Source: a virus
Direction: 5' to 3' (one strand)
DNA length: 20,712 bases
Virus record (IMG/VR): IMGVR_UViG_3300002231_000790
Span: 1-20,712 of that record
The translations under genes and the position numbers were made by a program. The notes under the pieces are model-generated. The model was given only the letters and a program-made list of their open reading frames with translations, had not been told where the DNA came from and ran no database searches. This document shows positions 15,150-20,712 of the stretch, piece after piece; position 1 is the first letter of the stretch; every line of letters starts with the position of its first letter.

Positions 15150-16832
15150 TTATCGCCTACCAGGTACTCTCAGTGCATTACTAATAACAGGAGGAGCAGA
15201 ATGTACTCTATCCACTGGTATTACCAACCCACCTTGATTAACATAGTATGTCTCCTCTTCACGAGCAACGACTGTATCATACAGTCCCTTTGCTGCTAAA
15301 ACAAATGCGGAATATAAGTCCTTTTTTCTTTTACCTTTGCCGGAAGCGGGTATATCGAAATGGACAAGCCCACTCTTAGTTTGGGTTGATGTTATCAGCA
15401 TCATCTGATTCATCATTTCTTTGATATCACCAAAGATATGCTCTTTATCTTCGTTTCCATCTGTTGGCTGCAAGGGGAACCTTAATAGGTCCTGCTCTAA
15501 CAAATTCAATGCAGCAAAGACTGATTCAGCATTTGTTCTTGGGCTAGGGTCCTGCATTCTTAAAATGCGTTGTCCCTTTAATTTCTTGTGGTCATCATCA
15601 TCCATATCTAAAATCAAATGGCCTTTAGAGAACTGTTCACTGGATAAAATATCCTTTATTGCTACACCACCACCACCAGCACCAGCATCCATCATAACTA
15701 AAGTAGCATCAAACTTATTACAGAAATCATATATAATCTGTGACATTTTAGGAAATGTCTCACCCGTAACCTGAAATGCATGTACTACAAATGAAGGATT
15801 GCCCACTTCTATAACTACTACAGCAAAAGCATCTGAAGAACGGGCAGGGTCAACACCTATGATATACTTTTTACCAAGCTCACCTTTAATCCTAACTGGG
15901 CAGGCTCTGGTTTTACACGACTCAAGCAAAGAGGCTTTAAAAACACCATCACTATCAGATTCCCAAATACCCCTATACTCCAAATTGAATTCAATCCTAC
16001 TCATAGTAGTTTTTGCTTCATTAATATTGTTAGAGTCTAAGAAACCCTCTGCCATGTCTTCATACGATACAGAACACAGACCATATTTGTCTGAACCCTT
16101 ATCTATTTCTTCTTGGTACTTCTGTATCCTTCTGTAAACATGATTAAATTGGTAATAAGCAGAAGTAACACCAACAATCTTATTGGTCTGCATACCATCT
16201 CTTTCGTATTCGTACTCATCCAGTGTTAAAATACCGTCTTCTAACTTATCTTTTAACATCTGCAAGCGCCTGACATTTTCCATAGGAGATGTCGTAGTAG
16301 CACCCATAGGACGAATAACCATCTCAAAAATATCTTCTGGTACTTGTGCAAACTCATCCACCAGGATGAAGTGACCACGAAGACCACGAATCCTAGAACC
16401 ATCACCTAATGGATACGCTTCGATAGAAGAACCAGTCTTATCACCTGTACCACGAATATTAAGATAACACCTATCAGAACCCACGATAGGTTTCTTTTGA
16501 CAGGCCTCACGAAGTAACGGACTTTCTGTGTGCCTTTTTTTCAATTCCTCGAAAACCATTTTACTCTGCCTGAAAGAAGGACTCATTATAAGAACCCTCT
16601 TACCAGGATACAACAAACCGTATAATGCACTAACTACTGAAAGAAGGAAGGACTTACCACAACCACGACCTGCTGTCACGATTGTATATGGTCTGAACCA
16701 CATCTCTTCAAGGATAATCTTCTGAGGGGTATCTAAATCTAGACCTAATAAATCTTCAGCCGCGAATACAGGGTGGTCCCTGTAAAACCCAATCATATCT
16801 ATGGCTTTGTCAGAAAATTGCCTCTTTCGCAT
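15150..16832 (-). CDS. terL: Terminase large subunit (packaging ATPase and nuclease)
   Basis: This is a 560-residue protein from ATG 16832. Q37 in TPQKIIL acts as an adenine-binding element. Walker A is GRGCGKS at 55-61 and Walker B is FILVDEF at 155-161 with D159/E160. A coupling motif VTSAY lies at 222-226. The RuvC-like nuclease follows: GVDPARSSDAF at 326-336 (D328), VMMDAG at 379-384 (D382) and KKDLYSAF at 503-510 (D505). All key residues are present, so both the DNA-translocating ATPase and the headful or site-specific cutting nuclease should work. Length is typical. It lies between the small subunit candidate and the portal, the standard order. The acidic stretch DMDDDDHKK (409-417) is a possible local insertion. 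Confidence 0.95.
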   Translation of the reverse strand: MRKRQFSDKAIDMIGFYRDHPVFAAEDLLGLDLDTPQKIILEEMWFRPYTIVTAGRGCGKSFLLSVVSALYGLLYPGKRVLIMSPSFRQSKMVFEELKKRHTESPLLREACQKKPIVGSDRCYLNIRGTGDKTGSSIEAYPLGDGSRIRGLRGHFILVDEFAQVPEDIFEMVIRPMGATTTSPMENVRRLQMLKDKLEDGILTLDEYEYERDGMQTNKIVGVTSAYYQFNHVYRRIQKYQEEIDKGSDKYGLCSVSYEDMAEGFLDSNNINEAKTTMSRIEFNLEYRGIWESDSDGVFKASLLESCKTRACPVRIKGELGKKYIIGVDPARSSDAFAVVVIEVGNPSFVVHAFQVTGETFPKMSQIIYDFCNKFDATLVMMDAGAGGGGVAIKDILSSEQFSKGHLILDMDDDDHKKLKGQRILRMQDPSPRTNAESVFAALNLLEQDLLRFPLQPTDGNEDKEHIFGDIKEMMNQMMLITSTQTKSGLVHFDIPASGKGKRKKDLYSAFVLAAKGLYDTVVAREEETYYVNQGGLVIPVDRVHSAPPVISNALRVPGRR

Positions 16833-16838
16833 ACTGAA

Positions 16839-17594
16839 CTACTTCTTGGACTTTAACCGCTCAAACTCCTTCTTTTCTTCTGCCAAAGACTGTAGCCTGT
16901 CCTCGAACTCGGATTTCTGTTGAGCATCATGTGCATATACTAAGTCCACTATACTAAAGTTCTGTTTATTTTTTGGGTCAATTCTATCAGACCTTCTGGC
17001 TGCAAGGTTACCTTTAACCTTTTCGGAATGCTTCCTAAACTTCTCAATAGTTGCAGCGGCATCCATTAACAGATTCGGGTCAGAAGCAGTAATAGCCAGC
17101 AACCGATACTCTAGTACCCTGTTGACAGCTAAACTTACAACATCTTCTATATCAGACGAACTTAACTCATCTAAATCAAAATCAGATAAAAATGAATTTA
17201 GAACAGTATAGAAAGTTTTTTCTTCTTCCACATCTTTCATTACCCTTCTATCAGGTAAGAAAGATGCTATTTGTTCTTGTGGGTAATTTTCCGGCAGCTT
17301 AATGAAATCAAATGGATTTACATCTGCACGTTTCTTTGGAAACTTAAGCGCCTTTACCACCTCTTTTTTTGCCTTCGTAGGCTTGTCCTTTCGATATTGA
17401 AGGAGATTTGCACGACTTTTAGGATTACTACGAGCTTTAGGGCTCTTATGTTTCTCCTTAGCTAAATCTTCTTCTGTTGGTAAGGGAGCAGTTTTCCACT
17501 CCTTATCAGCTATCTCACCTATTAACTCAGGACCAAGTTTTTCCTCAGCTGTCTCGACATCAACAACTATATCTTTATCCTTCTTCTTAGACAT
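16839..17594 (-). CDS. Putative terminase small subunit
   Basis: This is a 251-residue protein from ATG 17594, sharing one base with the preceding gene's stop (TAATG), which suggests translational coupling to the NusG-like gene. A basic N-terminal third contains SPKARSNPKSRANLLQYRKD (51-70), a form seen near the N-terminus of several small terminases. A helical core follows (about 125-200, LNSFLSDFDLDEL, DVVSLAVNRVLEYRLLAI, AAATIEKFRKHSEKVKG), and a charged coiled-coil tail (224-251). The call rests mainly on position directly upstream of terL, plus composition. Role: recognises phage DNA and stimulates the large subunit. No classic helix-turn-helix is obvious by eye. Confidence 0.6.
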   Translation of the reverse strand: MSKKKDKDIVVDVETAEEKLGPELIGEIADKEWKTAPLPTEEDLAKEKHKSPKARSNPKSRANLLQYRKDKPTKAKKEVVKALKFPKKRADVNPFDFIKLPENYPQEQIASFLPDRRVMKDVEEEKTFYTVLNSFLSDFDLDELSSSDIEDVVSLAVNRVLEYRLLAITASDPNLLMDAAATIEKFRKHSEKVKGNLAARRSDRIDPKNKQNFSIVDLVYAHDAQQKSEFEDRLQSLAEEKKEFERLKSKK

Positions 17595-18079
17595 TATTTC
17601 TCAACTATTTCAAGATCTTCAGAGGAAAGTGTGTAATCTATACTTCTATCGAACATATTTACTTTAATGGTAACCTTATTACCACTTATAGAATTAACTG
17701 TACCCTTACATTTTTGAAAGGGGCCACTAATAACCTCCACCCTATCACCAACCTCTACTTGTTTATTAAGAACGTTCCACTCTTCTTTCTTCTTCATTTC
17801 TTCCACAGAAGACTGTGGGCAAACACCAACATAATTAGTTACAAATGGATTAGAACGAATCTTGTAATAAAGTTTATTGTCATCATCGCTGTAACGAAGA
17901 AACAAATAACCAGAGTATAATGGAACCCTGCGCTTGTGCAGTCGCTCTCCAATCCTACACTCTTTCAATACTGTTGGGAAGAACACTTCCTCCATTTCAG
18001 GAACCTCTGTCTCAAGAAAATACTCAATGGAGTCGAATTTATTCTGCTTTATTACCCAAATGTGCCAACAAGAAGACAT
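17594..18079 (-). CDS. NusG-family transcription elongation/antitermination factor
   Basis: This is a 161-residue protein from ATG 18079 with AAGGA nine bases upstream. Residues 1-88 are an NGN domain (CWHIWVIKQN at the start, VFFPTVLKE at 32-40, PLYSGYLFLRY at 53-63 equivalent to the PLFPGYLF element of NusG). Residues 107-135 are a KOW motif (QVEVGDRVEVISGPFQKCKG), and a small beta barrel completes the protein. Length and layout match bacterial NusG/RfaH. NusG proteins bind the RNA polymerase clamp and control pausing and termination; specialised paralogues (RfaH, LoaP) work on single long operons. This gene lies near the head of a long late operon and probably lets phage polymerase complexes read through it. 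No leader or signal peptide. Confidence 0.9.
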   Translation of the reverse strand: MSSCWHIWVIKQNKFDSIEYFLETEVPEMEEVFFPTVLKECRIGERLHKRRVPLYSGYLFLRYSDDDNKLYYKIRSNPFVTNYVGVCPQSSVEEMKKKEEWNVLNKQVEVGDRVEVISGPFQKCKGTVNSISGNKVTIKVNMFDRSIDYTLSSEDLEIVEK

Positions 18080-18090
18080 AATGTAAATCC

Positions 18091-18345
18091 TTATTTTTTG
18101 TCTTTCACTCTATTAAGATGCTTACACGGTCCACATATAACTACAACAGTATCCTCGGTTACATGCAGGTCCCTCCCACAATTATCACAAATCAACAAAA
18201 CATTAGTTGGTTTGTGTTTAGTGGGCCTAGAAAACTCAAATGGGAGGTTCTTATGCGTGTCCGCAAAACGACTCTCCTTGTGAATGCGCTCGTTATACTT
18301 ACGAGAGCCTTTATCCATTTTATTTGCACCTTCGCGCGCTGACAT
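18091..18345 (-). CDS. Small zinc-ribbon protein
   Basis: This is an 84-residue protein from ATG 18345, with AGGAGAGG six bases upstream. The basic N-terminal half (GSRKYNERIHKESRFADTH) is probably flexible. The C-terminal half has CDNCG at 53-57 and CGPC at 71-74, a four-cysteine zinc ribbon with a short beta insert between the knuckles, then HLNRVKDKK. It could bind nucleic acid or a protein. Its position 12 bases before the NusG-like gene makes a transcription or RNA-polymerase-associated role attractive, but that is inference from context only. Confidence 0.7.
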   Translation of the reverse strand: MSAREGANKMDKGSRKYNERIHKESRFADTHKNLPFEFSRPTKHKPTNVLLICDNCGRDLHVTEDTVVVICGPCKHLNRVKDKK

Positions 18346-18357
18346 TTAAAACCTCTC

Positions 18358-18561
18358 CTATAAATCAGAAAGAATAGTGCTAGGACTAGATGGAGGCCTG
18401 ACTACAATTGGATTATCTCCAGACGACCTATCATACCCCTCCTTAAAAACAGGCACGCGTGAATGACGAGCCGCAACTACTTCTGGATGCGGAATATCCA
18501 ATTCTCTTACGTTTTCAGGTAATGGATAAAGCCTTCTAGGTTTACGGATAATCTCAGTCAT
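18358..18561 (-). CDS. Hypothetical 67-residue protein
   Basis: This starts at ATG 18561, one base after the kinase stop, with GGAG inside the kinase 3' end as ribosome site. The sequence is Pro- and Arg-rich (KPRRLYPLPENVRELDIPHP, then VVRPPSSPSTILSDL) with no hydrophobic core, so it is likely disordered or a peptide that binds another protein. No family recognised. The close packing in the operon and the ribosome site support it being real. Confidence 0.55.
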   Translation of the reverse strand: MTEIIRKPRRLYPLPENVRELDIPHPEVVAARHSRVPVFKEGYDRSSGDNPIVVRPPSSPSTILSDL

Positions 18562-18562
18562 T

Positions 18563-19222
18563 TTATCTTAGCTCCAGTTTGACTAACATTTTGTCAACCG
18601 TGTTGTACAAGACATTTAAAGTCTTGCCATCATTTTTAAGCTTGTAAGACCAAGTATCCCAGTTGTCCAAGGCTGTTTCGGAAGGGTGGTCTGAATTCAA
18701 CACCACTCCGTGCAGTGCCCTAAGTTCTTCTGGTCTATCAATTCTAACAAGACACCCACCGTGTTCTAGCACACCAGCCGCCTCATTTTGAAATCTAACA
18801 TCAGTAATAATAATGTTTTCATCCGCGTTAGCAGAACGAAATACCACCTCATAATGATAGTCAGAAACGTAAAACCGCATAACTTCAGTGCCAACAAACT
18901 GCAGGATATCTCTAGGCTTTAATAGCTTAACACCTAACAGTGTAGAATAATCTTTTGATTCTAAGGCTACGTCATGCGTTTTACGCATCCATCTTATTAA
19001 ATCTTCTAAGATTGGCTTTGTTATTTCAGCCGGTGTACCTAGATTTGTGCTCTTTCCTTGTTGTGTAAGTACCTGGTCATATGTAAGACCAAAGACTTCA
19101 ACACATGCTGTTTTTAAATTAGACGCAAATCCTATCTTTCTATCAAAGTTGTAATTGTCTAATAAATAATCTGCTACGCTATCTTTCCCTGCCAACGCTT
19201 TACCGGCTAAACCTAAAATCAT
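18563..19222 (-). CDS. Deoxynucleoside monophosphate kinase (T4 gp1-like)
   Basis: This is a 219-residue protein from ATG 19222. The P-loop is at 4-14 (GLAGKALAGKD, the GxxxxGKD form used by this family). LKPRDILQFVGTEVMRF at 101-117 matches the PREiLQxxGTExxR motif, IITDVRFQNEA at 138-148 is the family signature, and SDHPSETALD at 177-186 is the lid/substrate element. Phage dNMP kinases phosphorylate dGMP, dTMP and modified dCMP to diphosphates for replication. Presence of the gene implies a phage that manages its own nucleotide pool. It lies two bases after the preceding gene. An adenylate-kinase-like NTPase of other specificity is possible but less likely. Confidence 0.85.
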   Translation of the reverse strand: MILGLAGKALAGKDSVADYLLDNYNFDRKIGFASNLKTACVEVFGLTYDQVLTQQGKSTNLGTPAEITKPILEDLIRWMRKTHDVALESKDYSTLLGVKLLKPRDILQFVGTEVMRFYVSDYHYEVVFRSANADENIIITDVRFQNEAAGVLEHGGCLVRIDRPEELRALHGVVLNSDHPSETALDNWDTWSYKLKNDGKTLNVLYNTVDKMLVKLELR

Positions 19223-19223
19223 G

Positions 19224-19481
19224 TTACTTCATCCTGTCAAGGTGGTCAAGAGTTTTAGAAAACTGTCTACTAGATTTCAACACATCAAGAAAATCACCGT
19301 CGCCCCTTGTGCCATCTGAATCGTTTCCTCTGTCTACCGGAGTAAAACGCACCATCATTTCTTGACACGGTAAATTACCAGCAATTCTCGAAATGCATGT
19401 TTTATAAAAGATTTCATCGCAAAAACAGACTTCGTCATCGTCCGAAATATGAACAACTTTATTTATAACTTTAGACCTCAC
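19224..19481 (-). CDS. Hypothetical protein, first gene of the long operon
   Basis: This has 85 residues from GTG 19481, chosen because AGGAGG lies nine bases upstream (19491-19496); an in-frame GTG at 19514 would put that site inside the gene. The sequence contains three cysteines near the N-terminus (VCFCDEIFYKTC), an acidic patch (SDDDEV) and a Ser/Lys-rich helical tail (LKSSRQFSKTLDHLDRMK). No family recognised. It is the promoter-proximal gene after about 580 non-coding bases and runs straight into the dNMP kinase gene. Confidence 0.55.
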   Translation of the reverse strand: MRSKVINKVVHISDDDEVCFCDEIFYKTCISRIAGNLPCQEMMVRFTPVDRGNDSDGTRGDGDFLDVLKSSRQFSKTLDHLDRMK

Positions 19482-19502
19482 GTCAAACTTCCTCCTAGGA
19501 CA

Positions 19503-19531
19503 AAAATAATACACTAGGATAGATTTGTAAA
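19503..19531 (-). promoter_or_regulatory. Weak sigma70-like promoter candidate
   Basis: On the minus strand TTTACA (19526-19531) is followed after 17 bases by TATTTT (19503-19508); an overlapping TATTAT would have only 14 bases spacing. Transcription from it would begin close to the AGGAGG of the 85-residue gene, leaving almost no leader. In such AT-rich DNA a match of this quality may be chance. Confidence 0.25.
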
Positions 19532-19693
19532 CCTTGTTGATTAAAAATCTTTTTTGGGAAACAGCTCTACAAAAGTTGCAAACAATTCCCTCCCAATACT
19601 TTTTGAGTCATTTTATGGTACCGGAAAGAATCTACCCCTTATACTATATCTACCCCATAGACTAGGTCTAGGGACTGCGCGTGTATTTAAGAA

Positions 19694-19709
19694 ATCTTAT
19701 ATATAAGAT
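19694..19709. repeat. Perfect 16-base palindrome
   Basis: ATCTTATATATAAGAT equals its own reverse complement over all 16 bases. It may be an operator-like site or a melting element in the non-coding region. Confidence 0.7.
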
Positions 19710-19780
19710 ATCTTAGTTAGAGAAATAAGAAGATTATTATTCTTATTAGAGAACCCTACTAATAGAGATTATGACTCTTG

Positions 19781-19809
19781 GTAGAGTATTTTCAAAGAAA
19801 ATACTCTAC
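19781..19809. repeat. Perfect 13-base-pair hairpin with 3-base loop
   Basis: GTAGAGTATTTTC (19781-19793) pairs with GAAAATACTCTAC (19797-19809) around AAA. No T-run follows on either strand, so it is not an intrinsic terminator. On the minus strand it would be a stable stem in any leader of the long operon. Confidence 0.8.
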
Positions 19810-19915
19810 GTGATATTCTTAATCTTATCTTTTAAGATATTCTTTTATCTATACCCTAGTCTATGCTATAGTCTATACCATAATCCTAGCCATTTTGGAA
19901 GTGAGAAATCTCTGT

Positions 19916-19958
19916 ACCCCATAAAACGCGCTCATTCGCGCTGTGTGGGGTTTTTAAT
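19916..19958 (+). terminator. Plus-facing terminator-like hairpin
   Basis: ACCCCA (19916-19921) pairs with TGGGGT (19946-19951), enclosing an inner GCGC/GCGC stem around TCATTC. TTTTTAATTA follows on the plus strand. No plus-strand gene ends here, so it would stop an unannotated rightward transcript or be the A-tract side of a bidirectional terminator. Confidence 0.6.
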
Positions 19959-20021
19959 TATTGGGTACCTGTGGTACTAGAAAGCAATCTAATTGCCTCA
20001 GTGCCCCCTGTACGCTCTTGT

Positions 20022-20055
20022 GCCACCCCATTTACACGGGGTGGCGGGGATTTTG
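20022..20055 (+). terminator. Plus-facing terminator-like hairpin after the 58-residue gene
   Basis: GCCACCCC (20022-20029) pairs perfectly with GGGGTGGC (20038-20045) over an eight-base loop. GGGGATTTTGTTG follows on the plus strand. It starts 16 bases past the stop of the minus-strand gene, where a terminator would be expected, but on that strand the stem is followed by ACAAGAGCG, not a T-run. Confidence 0.6.
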
Positions 20056-20061
20056 TTGAAA

Positions 20062-20238
20062 TTAGTGATTACGACCGTTAGAATCACTTACAGGACCCGA
20101 AGTACGGACCTTGGTAGAGAATTTACCAATACCCTTGCCCTCTCCAGCGGGGTTGCCGTGAGCGAGAGCAGTCTTCTTACCTTGTGAAGTAATGTTGGTC
20201 TTAACACCGTGTTTCATTACAATGAAAGATGTTGCCAT
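20062..20238 (-). CDS. Hypothetical 58-residue basic protein
   Basis: The start is taken at ATG 20238 because AAGGAGG lies eight bases upstream (20247-20253); the longer reading from 20298 would overlap the preceding gene and run through that site. The protein is small, basic and Gly/Lys-rich (MKHGVKTNITSQGKKTALAH, then GKGIGKFSTKVRTSGP) with a hydrophilic end. No family recognised. The strong ribosome site, the palindromes upstream and the hairpin downstream suggest a separately regulated, perhaps highly expressed gene. A nucleic-acid-binding role is possible from charge alone. Confidence 0.6.
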   Translation of the reverse strand: MATSFIVMKHGVKTNITSQGKKTALAHGNPAGEGKGIGKFSTKVRTSGPVSDSNGRNH

Positions 20239-20258
20239 TTGGATTTCCTCCTTAGTAT

Positions 20259-20290
20259 GGTGATCACCCAGCCTACAGTCTATAATAGAC
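20259..20290. promoter_or_regulatory. Two palindromes before the 58-residue gene, operator-like
   Basis: GGTGATCACC (20259-20268) is a perfect 10-base palindrome. GTCTATAATAGAC (20278-20290) is a perfect palindrome around a central A. The GTCTAT half-site recurs near 19859 and 19871. They fill the short gap between two genes, just upstream of a strong ribosome site. No convincing -35/-10 pair is visible. Confidence 0.35.
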
Positions 20291-20710
20291 TTAGGCACTA
20301 AGAGACGCGGTAAAACAAACGTCTTTTATTTTTTTCACTAATACACTTCTTAGTTCTTCGTATTGTTTTATCGATGTCAATACAGTTCGTGTATCAACAT
20401 CTGCCTCAACATCATTTGTGATATGTAGTTTATTTGCCCCTAATAGCAAATCTTTTAAAACTTCTATTTTTCTTGACAACCCATCTACATAAGAAATTAC
20501 ATCAGAAATTGATTCGGTTTTTGAAACCATTGTAGACTCATAGCGTTTCTGTATGAGTCTTTCAAGTTCATAGAATTGATCTATAAGAGAATCTATGTCA
20601 GTTAGTATTTCAGAAAGTGCGACCTGGTCTTGCAGGTTGTTGTTTATCGAATTTGTTCTGTCTTTTATAACTTCTTCGATAGCTTTCTTTTTTTCTAAAG
20701 CCTCTAACAA
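20291..20710 (-). CDS. DIP1984-like coiled-coil protein, probably 5'-truncated by window edge
   Basis: 139 residues are visible; the only start at the edge is a TTG at 20710, two bases from the window end, so the true start may lie outside. The opening LEALEKKKAIEEVIKDR, the middle (LTDIDSLIDQFYELERLIQK), the LSRKIEVLKDLLLGANK helix and the end (YEELRSVLVKKIKDV, then ASL) follow the order of helices in the DIP1984 family, small proteins of unknown function found in bacteria and phages. The match is by layout and a few hydrophobic positions, so it is tentative. It is all-helical with no enzyme motif. Confidence 0.55.
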   Translation of the reverse strand: MLEALEKKKAIEEVIKDRTNSINNNLQDQVALSEILTDIDSLIDQFYELERLIQKRYESTMVSKTESISDVISYVDGLSRKIEVLKDLLLGANKLHITNDVEADVDTRTVLTSIKQYEELRSVLVKKIKDVCFTASLSA

Positions 20711-20712
20711 AT

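Larger units (their letters stand above)
19482..20061. other. Structured AT-rich non-coding region
   Basis: About 580 bases with no credible gene on either strand. Contents from left to right: an inverted repeat CATAGACTAGG near 19656 matching CCTAGTCTATG near 19855; a perfect 16-base palindrome at 19694-19709; AATAAGAA/TTCTTATT at 19724-19747; a 13-base perfect hairpin at 19781-19809; a direct repeat GATATTCTT at 19812 and 19836; repeated GTCTAT elements near 19859 and 19871; and two plus-facing terminator-like hairpins at 19916-19958 and 20022-20055. It separates the right-end genes from the long operon. It could be an untranslated leader, a regulatory region or a replication origin; the sequence alone does not decide. 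Confidence 0.7.

Noticed and set aside
19224-19514. Longer start (GTG 19514) for the first operon gene
   Set aside because: It would place the strong AGGAGG ribosome site inside the coding region; GTG 19481 has proper spacing to it.
19771-19980. Plus-strand 69-residue hydrophobic open frame in the non-coding region
   Set aside because: No Shine-Dalgarno; it runs through both the 13-bp hairpin and a terminator-like hairpin, and the hydrophobicity follows from T-rich DNA.
19960-20050. tRNA gene between the two plus-facing hairpins
   Set aside because: Small stems exist (GGTACC-type and GCAAT/ATTGC) but no acceptor stem, T-arm consensus or CCA could be arranged into a cloverleaf.

Overview
The window is a segment of a double-stranded DNA tailed bacteriophage genome (class Caudoviricetes), probably a fairly large one. 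It contains both terminase subunits, a portal, a prohead protease, a scaffold, a decoration-type protein, an HK97-like major capsid protein and a long run of receptor-binding fibre genes. Every convincing gene lies on the minus strand, so the biological reading direction is right to left. Most genes are packed within 0-15 bases of each other or overlap, and many have strong AGGAGG-type ribosome binding sites. Nothing in the sequence identifies the host beyond its use of canonical Shine-Dalgarno signals and the standard stop codons.

Right end (20712 to about 19480): a coiled-coil gene of DIP1984-like layout cut by the window edge, a 58-residue orphan gene, then about 580 bases without a credible gene. 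That gap is AT-rich and full of perfect hairpins, palindromes and short repeats. It precedes the first gene of the long operon that fills the rest of the window.

Operon head (19481 to 17594): an orphan gene, a deoxynucleoside monophosphate kinase, a second orphan, a small zinc-ribbon protein and a clear NusG-family transcription elongation factor (NGN plus KOW). A phage-encoded NusG paralogue near the start of a transcription unit of about 19 kb, beside a hairpin-rich leader, suggests an operon-specific antitermination (RfaH/LoaP-like) system. This is the most interesting hypothesis in the window.

Head module (17594 to 8283): small terminase candidate, large terminase (ATPase and nuclease motifs intact), portal, prohead protease, a separate protease-associated motif protein, a small beta protein, scaffold, decoration protein and major capsid protein, followed by a strong hairpin. 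The portal is split in two reading frames at a run of seven A, and dropping one A would restore a single protein of about 648 residues.

Left part (8190 to 1): a structural protein, a DUF1360-like membrane protein, a small coiled-coil protein, and then at least six fibre or adsorption genes. These share modules: NPH-type repeats, an N-terminal WYNTTE module, a GVGVF module, a lectin-like C-terminal domain present twice, and a beta-helix tailspike at the left edge. One fibre gene looks broken at a junction near 4480-4530. No tail tube, sheath, tape measure or lysis gene is visible.
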